Source: Undaria pinnatifida (taxonomy: Eukaryota > Sar > Phaeophyceae > Laminariales > Alariaceae). From it: a stretch of DNA of 64,000 nucleotides. This document shows positions 25,130 through 34,659 of this stretch, piece after piece (the stretch's first letter is position 1; each line of letters starts with the position of its first letter). The stretch is taken from positions 16,701,629 to 16,765,628 of the forward strand of contig JABAKD010000002.1 in the NCBI GenBank assembly GCA_012845835.1. The letters are read 5' to 3'. Both the position numbers and the translations under genes were made by a program. The notes under the pieces are model-generated. The model did not search any database and was not told the DNA's origin. It saw only the letters and a program-made list of their open reading frames with translations.

Positions 25130-26290
25130 AACCTATCGTCGGTGCGAAACCGGCATCCCGGTCACGGTCCAGTAACAGCGTGCGCCTTCCATCCAACCGA
25201 TCCTCCATTCTTCCTCGGCTCCCCGTCGCTGCAACACCCCCTCAGCCCGACGCATGTAGGCGTCGGTGCCAAGCAGGCCGAGGATTGCCCGACTCTTCGT
25301 TCTTCCTCAGTTCCCCGTCGCTGCAACAGCCCCCCTGCCCGACGCATACCTATAGCTTGTGCAAAACGAGCATCCCGATCACGCCCCGGTGACAGCTTAC
25401 GCCCTTTGTCCAACAGATCCTCCGTTTCTCCTCGGCCCCCGTTCGATGCGACACTCGGCTTCCCGTCGCTGCGACACTCTCCCAGCCCGACGCACGTCAG
25501 CGTCAATGTCAAGCGGGCTGAGGACTGATCGGTTCTCCGTTCTTCCTCTGTTCTCCGTTGCTGCAAACACTCCCTCTACCCGACGTATACCTATGGTCGG
25601 TGCAAAAATTTCATTCCGGCCACGGCCCGGTAACAGAGCATACGGTCGCCCCGGTGGCGTATCAGGTTATCCTCGAGCCTGGTAGACTATAGGTCAGTTT
25701 CGTGAGTTCCATTCCCCCCGAGTGCATACTCGTATATATTCGTGGGGACTTTTTCTTGTGCACAAATTGACTTGCGGAAAGCGCGAGAGCGTGAGTTAGC
25801 AACACTCGATGAAAAATCGACGAGCAGTGGGATTACTGAACCCTATGCGCGATAAAAATTGAAGGCGAGAACCGGGGGAGAGAAGGCACGATACCTGTGA
25901 CCACGGCGTGTCCAGAAGCTGGAATGTAGAAGTGTGAAAAAAAAAAAAAAAAACAGCGTACGCCTTTTATCCAACCGGTCGTCCGTTCTACCCCGGCTTC
26001 CCGTCACTGCAACGCCCCCCCAGCCCGATGCATGTTAGTGTCGGCGCCACGTGAGCCCATGATTGCCCGATTCTCCGTTCTTCCTCGGTTCCCCGTTCGT
26101 TCGTTGCTGCAAACACCCCCCCTTCACGACGCATAATATCGTTGGTGTAAAACGGGCATCCAGGTCACGACCCAGTAACGGTGCGTGCCTTCCATCCCAC
26201 CGATCGATCCTCTGCTTTCCTCGGCTTCCCGTAGCTACAACATCCGCCCAGCTCGACGTCGGTGTCAAGTGTGCACTCCGGCGTTGACCA
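25130..26290. repeat. Satellite-like array of about 220-bp units, interrupted by a SINE
   Basis: Landmarks recur in order: a (a/g)cgggcatccc-like start, gtcacg(g/a)cccagtaac, ccttccatccaaccgatcc, ttcttcctcgg, and ccgtcgctgcaac with cagcccgacgcat. The starts are near 25150, 25370 and 26150, with partial copies between. A SINE at about 25640-25953 splits one unit. Confidence 0.75.
25640..25953 (+). mobile_element. tRNA-derived SINE, copy 1 (near full length, A tail)
   Basis: A box-like TGGCGTATCAGG, a degenerate B box, a shared body and a terminal A run at about 25937-25953. It matches copy 2 (39240-39570, minus) over nearly the whole length. It sits inside a satellite unit between ggtaacag and cagcgtacgcc, so the insertion is younger than the array. 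Confidence 0.75.
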
Positions 26291-26600
26291 AGGGCTCCGC
26301 TTCGTTGTGACACGAAGGCGGAAACAAAAAATCGATCGTCTTTTGGGGGAGGTGGTTCTGGACGGACGCGCTTTGGGCGTATGACCAGAAAGGCCATAAG
26401 ATGTGGAGCACGACCACGACCCACACGAGGGCGATCCTGCCTGAACCCCTTGGACATACTTTCGGCGTTCGGGGGCACGCCCACCAGCGAAAGAAGGAAT
26501 ATAAATATGTACGTGGCACCAACCGAGCTTACCCTAAGAAATGACTCTATATATTGCCCATGAGAGATTGGTAAGCAGGCATATAATACGATTAAGGGGC

Positions 26601-26858
26601 TGTTACAAACACAGGCCACACTTTGCAGGTTTCTCTACTAGGCAGGTTCCACGTTGGCCACTCACTTGTACTATGTAAGCTCTTGTCTTAGTTCCACACA
26701 CGCCACGGACGAACTGAATAGCGTTCAATTCCGCGAGGCAAAAGCATCATCCCCTTTTTCCTATACGCACATGCCTTCAAAGGCATGAGCCACCCTTTTA
26801 TATCCAGCCGTATCCCATATTTTACGTCTTGCTAGGCTCCCAGGGGAATACCATAACA
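26601..26858 (-). repeat. LTR, downstream (3') copy
   Basis: It is roughly 90% identical by eye to 29062-29312, with shared landmarks ctctactaggcaggttcc and gaactgaatagcgttcaatt. Confidence 0.75.
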
Positions 26859-28094
26859 CTAGCCCACCCTGATAAGTCGTATATGCACAAGTATGGAAGA
26901 TTCCGGGAAGCACCGGTTCCACGGTCTAGAACATGACTCGAAAATGCGGCTCTTCACAACCTACTCCCACGCCTCTACCCTGCGAGGCTACGAAGCCTCA
27001 GGAAAAGTGCTACAGCAGAAAATCTCAAACGAAGAACGGAAGACGTGAGAAATGTATAGAACGCTCCAGCGAATGGCGGGATCTACAGGCGCGAGAGCTA
27101 TCACTTCCGCAGATTAGCCAGGGAAACGGGGCCAGAGAATAGGAAAAACGGGAAGTCTGCAGAAAATATAAACAAAAGCAAAATGCGAAAGCGCTGGGGT
27201 CGAAGGCAGAAGAGTCAAAAACGCCGCGAGCAAAACCCCAATCGGTCGCCAAAACGTACCAGAACGCGCTGCGTACGAAACCCAACTCGCGCGCGCGGAA
27301 TGGACATCGTGCCCCACCCTGCGGAGGCGACGTCGAAACCGGAGGGAAAAATACCAGGAAAATCCCCCCAGGAAAGCTGAATCAAAAGCCCACAACAAAA
27401 CGAATGTCCCCCGAAGAAGCAAAATTCAAAACCGGGAAAAATCAACATGCTCGAGGGCAGTGGTGGCCTGAACGTCAACTAGCCACGTGCGCGCCTCGAG
27501 ATCCATCTAGGTTACTTTGAATCCGGCGTGCAACTGATCTACCCCAACGGAGTTGAAGGCACCAGGAACCTTGAACATCTCCTGCCGAAGTGGCGTAATG
27601 AGCCGGAGAGAGCGGAAGCTTGATCGGTCCCGGGTCGTCTACAAAACGTACCAAATGTTCCCCGTCGATGGATGTGCGAGCGCCGATTGTCCCAAACCAC
27701 CACAAGCGTCATTGGCTTTGTACCAAAAATGGGCTCCAATGGGCAGCACCGGGGTGATGTAGTGGCGTAACCAGTCAGCGCGCGGCGCGCAGCCGTAGCC
27801 AGGTGCCAAGAAACGCCGTTAGCACGGGAAAGCTCCCGTTGTGCAGCTCCAATGCGCATCTGACGATACAGGCGGTTGGTTTGGCGTTGTTGGTTCGGAG
27901 TGCCAGCCCAGCAGAGCAAGATCTGCTGGTGTGAGAGCTGGAGGTTCATCTCCCGTTCCCAAGACGGACGGGAGAGCCCAGTTCAATGCGTCTCGTACAT
28001 CACCGCAATGACCCCACCCGCACCACGGAGCGATTGGTGGCCATGCCGGTCATCCTTTCCACCTCTAGCCGCTGGAGGGGCGCCGACACGTCGT

Positions 28095-29040
28095 CTTGGG
28101 TCACGTGATATATATATTTTTCGTAAAATTGTCGAGCACGTACTGCGTCAACCCATCCGGAAGGTACTTAGGCATGTCGTCGCGGTCGTGGGGGTTGGTG
28201 CAGGGCTTGCAGCGCTCGACGGAGACGCGGCGGTGCGCATCTGCGCCGGGCATGTCTGTGGGGAGGTCCAAATAGAGGAGCTTATCCCCCAGAGGGGAAC
28301 CGTCCGGTGTGTTGCTAAAGGGGCAGGGGCCGACGGCAACGATCTTGTAGGGGCCCATCTAACTTAGCGCGAATTTGGTCTTGAGCACCTTTGTATCCGT
28401 GCCGGCTTTTGCGCCTTGGCGAATAGTAGAGGCCGTATTATACAGCCAAACCGATTTACCCACAACGAAGTTGGGAACTTGGCGCAAAGCGTCCGAGAGG
28501 GCTTTTGCGCCTTGGCGAATAGTAGAGGCCGTATTATACAGCCAAACCGATTTACCCACAACGAAGTTGGGAACTTGGCGCAAAGCGTCCGAGAGGGCTG
28601 AGTTTCGCCGTTCCACACGGGAAACTGTCAAGGCATGCATCTCGTGAACAATATCGTTGGCACGCTGTTGGCGTTCTGACGCCAGGTCGCAGTATGCGAG
28701 GTGGTCGCGGGCCAGGCTCTGATAGGCGTCGACCCCGAAGCGGTCGAAAATAGTGAGAGGGAGGCACGGGAACCTGCCCATGTGAACCTCGTTGGGGGCC
28801 AGGCCAGTGGCGGCACTGACCGAATTTATTGTAGGCGAACTCCACCTGCGGTAACTGCACATCCGAATCGTCTTGGCGTTCGTTGACGACCACAGTCAGC
28901 ATTTGGGCCATTGTGTGGTTAACGCGCTCCGCACCATCGTTGCCGCTTGGATGGTAGGAGCTGGTGGCGATTTTTCGAACACCAAGAAGCTCATATACGA
29001 AGTGGGAAAGCTTGGAGCAGAACTGGACTGGACGACGCCA
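28095..29040 (-). pseudogene. Ty3/gypsy integrase fragment with GPY/F domain
   Basis: On the minus strand one can read QFCSKLSHFVYELLGVRKIA, then SSYHPSGNDGAERVNHTMAQ (end of the integrase core), LPQVEFAYN, a region after it, and MGPYKIVAVGP (GPY/F). A one-base frameshift lies near 28825-28835. An in-frame TAG stands just before MGPY, at about 28355-28360. The N-terminal zinc finger and most of the catalytic core are absent because the sequence joins the LTR at 29040/29041. A further conserved-looking tail with VRFVDDPGPIKLPLSPAHY is seen near 27600-27660. Confidence 0.8.
28405..28596 (-). repeat. Perfect 96-bp tandem duplication inside the integrase
   Basis: 28405-28500 and 28501-28596 appear identical. 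96 bp equals 32 codons, so the frame is kept. The duplicated protein segment runs from ALSDALRQ to STIRQGAK and lies just before GPY/F. Confidence 0.93.
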
Positions 29041-29061
29041 TGTATAATAAGATTAAGGGGC

Positions 29062-29312
29062 TGTTACAGACACAGGCCACCCTTCGCAGGTTTCTCTACT
29101 AGGCAGGTTCCACGTTGGTCACTCACTTGTCAGCTCTTGTCTTACTTCCACACACGCCGCGGACGAACTGAATAGCGTTCAATTCCGCGAGGCAAAAGCA
29201 TCATCCCCTCTCCCCTATACGCACATGGCTTCAAAGGCATGAGCAACCCTTTCATATCCAGCGGTATCCCATATTATACGCCTTGTTAGGCTCTCAGGGG
29301 AATACCATAACA
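29062..29312 (-). repeat. LTR, upstream (5') copy
   Basis: Matches 26601-26858. It directly abuts integrase sequence at 29040, with no primer-binding-site, gag or RT region between. Confidence 0.75.
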
Positions 29313-31730
29313 GGCGCCCGATGACGGTGTAAATAGTACTGATGCATGAATCAAAAATTGGTGTAATACAACAAAAGCCGTTGCAGGGGTAGATGTTGAC
29401 ATTTTACCGCTGGGAAACGATCCCGCCTTAAGTCCCGGTGGTTTGTCCTCCAGAACGTGGGTGCCGTTCTAAAAAGATGCCAGCATTTTGGCACACAACA
29501 CGTGATTTACACGTGCATTGGTTAACGGTGGTTAGAACCTGAAAAAAAAGGGAACACGCTAACCGATGTGCTACCCCTTCGGCGCGTAATCGTTCTGCAA
29601 CATCGGACGTTCGGTGCCTGCTTCTTTTTTTGCACGCGTCTAATTGACTGCTGCCTTGAAGATTAGAGGTGTGGGAGTGGACTGTGAAGCGCAGCATCTT
29701 CAATCCATTCTCCGAATTATCCGGATGGATTTGGTTCCATTTGATTTTTCCATGAATTTGGGTATATACAGGTCTTCAGGGTGGGCTAGTCTTGTGGTGT
29801 TCCCTCTCTCCCATTGCGGCATTATGACTTATAGCATATGTCCCCGTTTACCTGGGAGGCGTTATGGTGTGCCTGAACGAACGGCTCCTCCCCCTCCTTG
29901 GCCAGAAGACATTGGAATACAGGGGATCCAACATCCAAGCAACCCTAGTGTGAGTGACCAGTCCAAAGCCAGAGGCACCCCTGCATAGCAGTAGTCGCGC
30001 CCTCGGTCCATGCTGCCCATCACATTGAAAACACACGTCACATATTATGTACACTCATTCACACTTCCCAAACTCTGTCGTGGTACTACTGCCTACTACA
30101 CCATCTGTACCCACAACATGAACAAAATCGTGGCAATACGTTGCAGGCTCTGGGTCATAAAAAATAATCGGATGCTAAGCATACAACTGCTACCCTCACC
30201 CCCCCCCTGTGCTCTCTCCCACCCCCCCACCCCATATTCGTCACCCTTTTCGGCCAAAAAAACAGTCGTCACTCGCGTGTTATCGTTAACCCGTTCGCTA
30301 CTGCCAGCCATTTCCACTTATATTTCCGTCTTAACCGTCGCCCCACAAGGACCGACTGAGTGCAGGTGCCAACGAAGGTTAGAAAGGATTAGAAAGTGTT
30401 TTGACTCTTTTGGGACCGCAAAAATGGCCCACATTAGTTTCAGGTAAATTATTCCCGACAAAAAGAGTGCGGCTCCGCAGGGGATCGATCACTCGAACGT
30501 CGTCACTCCGTACCCTTCGAGGGGTGACGTTGACGGGCTACGGGTACAGCTGTAATGCTAACGCTGCGTCTCCTCTACCACGCCACCGCGCAGCTGTCAG
30601 ACATGAACATGCACATCAACATGCCGTTGCCTTCAAGCAGCTACGCCGAGATAAAAGTACTGACTGTGCACACGCGCACAGCAAAAAACACAGAAGTATA
30701 CCCCGCCCGACGCCCGCCCAACAACGCGGATGTCCGTTTACAACAATCACAAGGGGCTCCACGCTCTACCTCAATAGCCACGAAACAGAAGGGCAGATGC
30801 AGCACCAACAAAGGCAGTCGAACGGGAAAAGGAGAACGACGAACGGTGTCTGCCGTGCTCTTAAGTTAGATAAAAACGCCACCGGAAGCACTTGAGTCAA
30901 CAGCGCCGCCGGAGTCACTTTGAGCCAACGCGCCACCAGAAATATGAAGTGCGCCATTGCTGGCAAAGGCGACGACCCACCGTATACTCGTCTTACCCGC
31001 GGAAAAAACGCGACCTTTTTCCCTATTAATGGATTTGGAACTAAGCTGCTGTGTCAGCTAGAGTGGGGTCACCTACGCGATATATCAAAAACAGATTGCC
31101 CTACTTGTGCACACTAAAAAAACAACCACTACCCCTGTGCACTTCGAAGGCCTGTCCATTTCAGCAGATTAACGCAACGAGGTGCCAGCGTATGACATTA
31201 GCAGCATGGAATATATTTCTGTCTCGTCCGGGCGTCGGCATGATCCACGCTGCTACGAAGTGGTATGCTCTAAACGATAATCAAGAAATACAGGTGTTTC
31301 GCGCTGGCGCTCGGACTGGCCTCATGGTGATCTTGGAATAAATCCCGTCCCAGTAATGTTACAAAATACACGGGAGAAAACCCCGTCTTGGATCAGTTCA
31401 CACGATTCGCAGTCCTACCAAAAGTCGACATGAGCTTTCACCCCTTGAAACTGCACCGTCGACTCCCCCGACATGGGACGTTCTCTGCCTCGTGGGCTTG
31501 CTATACAAGGGAGCCAATCAAAGCTGGGGATTCGGGTCAACTGCGCGTGTTTGCTACTCGCATTAACTTTCACGAGCAGCCGTACCGAAAAAAGGGGATG
31601 TCTTTACCGACAAGCCTTTGCTCGCGTGATGGCCACCGGTCTGCCTGTCGCGCTCTCCCCTTTCACCCCCCCCCTTGCCCCCGTCGACGACATTGTTGTT
31701 CCACGCCAAGGCCACCTGGTTCATGCCACA
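29313..31730. other. Intergenic region, no supported gene
   Basis: No family is recognised on either strand; the longest open frames have odd composition and no support. Confidence 0.45.
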
Positions 31731-31732
31731 GT

Positions 31733-31860
31733 AGGGGGAGGGTGAGATCGGTTCATGCATAGTCGTAGTCTTAAGACTATAGAACCTCGCGTCCCTACAA
31801 TACCGGGACGGGAGCACGTCGGGTTTTTAACCGACCAGGGAGATATTGCGAGCACCAAGC
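31733..31860. repeat. Dispersed repeat with cgggacggagcacgtcggg core, copy 1
   Basis: Landmarks gcatagtcgtagtc, gaacctcgcgtccct and gagcacgtcgggttttt. They are shared with 32625-32735 and 37470-37555. Confidence 0.6.
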
Positions 31861-31884
31861 ACGAAGCGCCGTACGTTAGGGTGG

Positions 31885-32470
31885 GGGAAGTACTCATTTG
31901 CCGCTTTCCTTAGTCATTTAACAATCGACCACGCATCCCTTTCGAGCCGGAGCACCATTCATACTCCTAATAGAGACACCTTCAACAATTGAGCGCTCAG
32001 TAGATTTCTTCCATACACTATATAAAGCAAGTTTTTGCTCATGTTATCTCCTTCCTCTTTGGTCGTCTGTGGCCACCATCTGTTTCCTGTTTCCTAGCAT
32101 AGCGACCGTTTTTATCGCTACTTTCTAATGTCCCAAACTTGTTCATGTCACATCCATCCGTCTATTTCTTCATCTCTTCCTGTAACACATGTCGTTCCTC
32201 GTTGTACAGTTCACATTCTCCCACTGTATGGGTTCTACTCTCGTCCGTGTGGCCACGCGGGCAGCTCTGTGCGCCTTCTCCCTCCTCCACCCGACTACTG
32301 GCATACATTTTCCCTCTTTTCCGGCAAGTCCAGGTCCCCTGCACGAAAACGAAGTTTCGGCGTTTTCGCGTAATCCATTGGATGGTACAAGCACGTTTTC
32401 ATTCCTATCTCTTCCTTTAACTCCCCGTATTTGATCTAAACGTTCTTCCTCGTTCACCTTATTTCTTAGC
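31885..32470 (-). mobile_element. LINE 3'-terminal fragment, long copy
   Basis: On the minus strand a frame reads a Cys/His-rich segment of the type C-P-x-G-H-x(7)-H-x3-E-C-x-x-Y (SCPRGHTDESRTHTVGECEL near 32230-32280), as found after reverse transcriptase in several non-LTR retrotransposons. The outer end (31887-31960) matches 46204-46290 and 1665-1745. No reverse transcriptase remains. Confidence 0.6.
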
Positions 32471-32624
32471 GCTAGCCTTTCACTAACTTCTATACTTTCT
32501 TTTTCTTCTGTCTTGTACCCCCTGAAAAGTTATCTATGGACAGTAGCATCTCTTCTTGGTTTCCTCCTAGGTCCTCCCTCCATACTTTGTCAACTGCCAT
32601 GCCTTTAGAGGGGGAGGGGGGGGG

Positions 32625-32735
32625 TACTCAGTTTGTGCATGGTCGTAGTCGTATGACCATAGACCCTCGCATCCCTGCTATCTGCCGGGACGGAGCACGT
32701 CGGGTTTTCACCTACCAGGCAGACATTGCTTCGTG
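32625..32735. repeat. Dispersed repeat with gcacgtcggg core, copy 2, next to a G run
   Basis: A run of nine G at about 32619-32627 precedes gtactcagtttgtgcatgg. The body matches copy 1 (31733-31860). Confidence 0.6.
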
Positions 32736-33172
32736 AGGTATTCGGCGAGGCGCATGAAGGGTGAAGTTCATCCTTCTAAGAACCTCTCTTGCGACGGACT
32801 TCGGCACCTTTTGTCTACTGCCTTGCTTATGAATGACAGCGCCAATGAGTTACTTTGTTTTTCCTGGTGTGGCCACTCGAGAGACAGCAATGGGTATTAC
32901 AATGTAACCGCCTCGAGGGTGCCTCAACATATTTACACTACGTGATGCGACCATCGCCCTTGTGCGGAGTTAGGGTGATGACCATCTAACCATCATAGTG
33001 ACCGCCAAAAAAAAGACGGTACCGAGGCTGTCTACAGTAGCTCACGCAGTGATTGGCATGTTTTACAGCGTCATTGCCAACCAACGACAACCCCAACACA
33101 CGTACAATGTTATACAGCGTCGGTGCCAACCGAGGTCAACTATTATATATATGTATATATATTTGGGGGGGT

Positions 33173-33330
33173 GTGCATGATCTGTTTCGTACAGATCCAA
33201 AGCAGGAAATATGTGCTATTCTAGATCACGTATAGTATCTGTCAGCATGGTATGGTGTGCATGATGTGTTTAGTACAGTTCAAACGCAGGAAACATGTGC
33301 TAGATCGTGCAGATTGTCCGGCTGTCACTC
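33173..33330. repeat. Tandem duplication of about 80 bp
   Basis: Two copies start with gtgtgcatgat and contain a gtacag(a/t)tc stretch and caggaaa(t/c)atgtgcta. The second ends in the gctagatcgtgcagattg motif of the 11580 family. Confidence 0.65.
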
Positions 33331-33730
33331 GGCAAAAACGACCAGGTATCTGTTTTTTTTTTTCGTGGAAGACATATACAGCTTCTCACTAGGCATCCGA
33401 TCTGTCCGATATGATTATGTATCGAGAATCCGAAAGCGTGTTTGGCATAGTATGTGCACTTCGAGTACCCTGGTGACTTACCCGGGTATAATCTACCAAC
33501 GAGTGTATATCACCGTATGTCACCGCTCCCCGATACCGCACGTACCCGTCTCCACATTCCGTAGGTGATATTTTGGATAGTGTTCCCGTGGTTGTCTAGT
33601 CGGGTAGCCTTTAGTTGTTAGCTCGACTGGCAACATGATTAATAGACCATGCAGATGATATTGGGGGGGTACGTTGGGGGTACTTTTGAGGCCACAAGTT
33701 TCTGGCTGATGGAGAGCCCCTCGGCTGAGG

Positions 33731-33782
33731 AGGTGAGGAGAGGTGAGGAGAGGTGAGGAGAGGTGAGGAGAGGTGAGGAGGG
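33731..33782. repeat. 10-bp tandem repeat ggtgaggaga, about five units
   Basis: Perfect or near-perfect units. Confidence 0.9.
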
Positions 33783-33845
33783 AGACACACGGCATGGTAG
33801 GGGTTCGCCAACTTTCTTGCCCTGCAAGGCTCTTCATTTAAGGAG

Positions 33846-34050
33846 CTGCATACCGCTCATTACCGCTCATTACCGCTCATTGCCGCTCATTACGGCTTAT
33901 TACGGCTGATTACGGCTAATTACGGCTCTGATTACCGCTTATTACGGCTGAATACCGCTCATTACCGCTGATTTCGGCTGATTACGGCTGATTTTGGCTG
34001 ACTACCGCTGCTTACGGCTGCTTACGGCTGATTACGACCGACTAAGGCTG
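33846..34050. repeat. 10-bp minisatellite alternating taccgctcat and tacggctgat
   Basis: About 20 units. The centre switches between ccgc and cggc, which are nearly each other's complement, so the array can form many short hairpins. Confidence 0.8.
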
Positions 34051-34659
34051 ATTCTACGATAGCCCCTCCCCACACCAGCGATTTTCTTCAACGGACGTTT
34101 TTCACAATGGCTGCTCGACACGATGAAGGATGCTATGAAGAAATATCTTCATAAATGTTCTTGTTTGCGAAGGGACCTTGGACCGATGACGTCGGGGTGG
34201 CAAGGGGCACTGTATTTCAGGAGATAAGGCCGGGGGCTGGTTTCAAAACCGGCGATTTCGTTGAAGAAAAGTTGGGAGGCCTACCGCAGAACGACTCATT
34301 ACTCCCACCTTAATACTGAGTTTTAGTAGAAAAGAAAAGCAACCCGATGGCCTAGGTATACAAACAAATCGTATTAAAACCCCGATATTCCCACGATTTT
34401 GGGCTATGTAAGGAGTCCTGTCATTTCAGAAAAATAATTTTGCGAAAAAGTGCTACATCTATCGTAGTGTTCTTGGGGAACGCTACCCAACAAACTTGCG
34501 ATCTCATGATTGCTTTACGACTATTTTTGTTATGTGCCTATCCTGTGGGATTGCTCGTCGGGTCTTCGTTTTCAAGTTTTATCAAAAGTCGGTTTAGATG
34601 AGGCGGAGTAGCGGGGGGGGGGGGGGCGACGGAGAAGACGAGCAGTGAGGTAGAGCTGC

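Larger units (their letters stand above)
26580..29312 (-). mobile_element. Collapsed Ty3/gypsy LTR retrotransposon
   Basis: Two direct repeats of about 250-260 bp (26601-26858 and 29062-29312, with about 20 bp more at their left ends) flank 2.2 kb. On the minus strand they begin TGTTATGG, and the right one ends TATACA. Between them lie the end of an integrase core and a GPY/F domain on the minus strand. Gag, protease, reverse transcriptase and RNase H are missing, so the element is dead. The region 26859-28090 is its decayed 3' part. No clear target-site duplication is seen. Confidence 0.75.

Noticed and set aside
29313..29325. ggcgcccgatgac next to the right LTR, resembling a retroviral primer-binding site
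   Set aside because: It lies outside the element, on the wrong side for the minus-strand integrase orientation.
33731..34050. Regular short repeats as a CRISPR array
   Set aside because: No unique spacers between repeats and a eukaryotic context.
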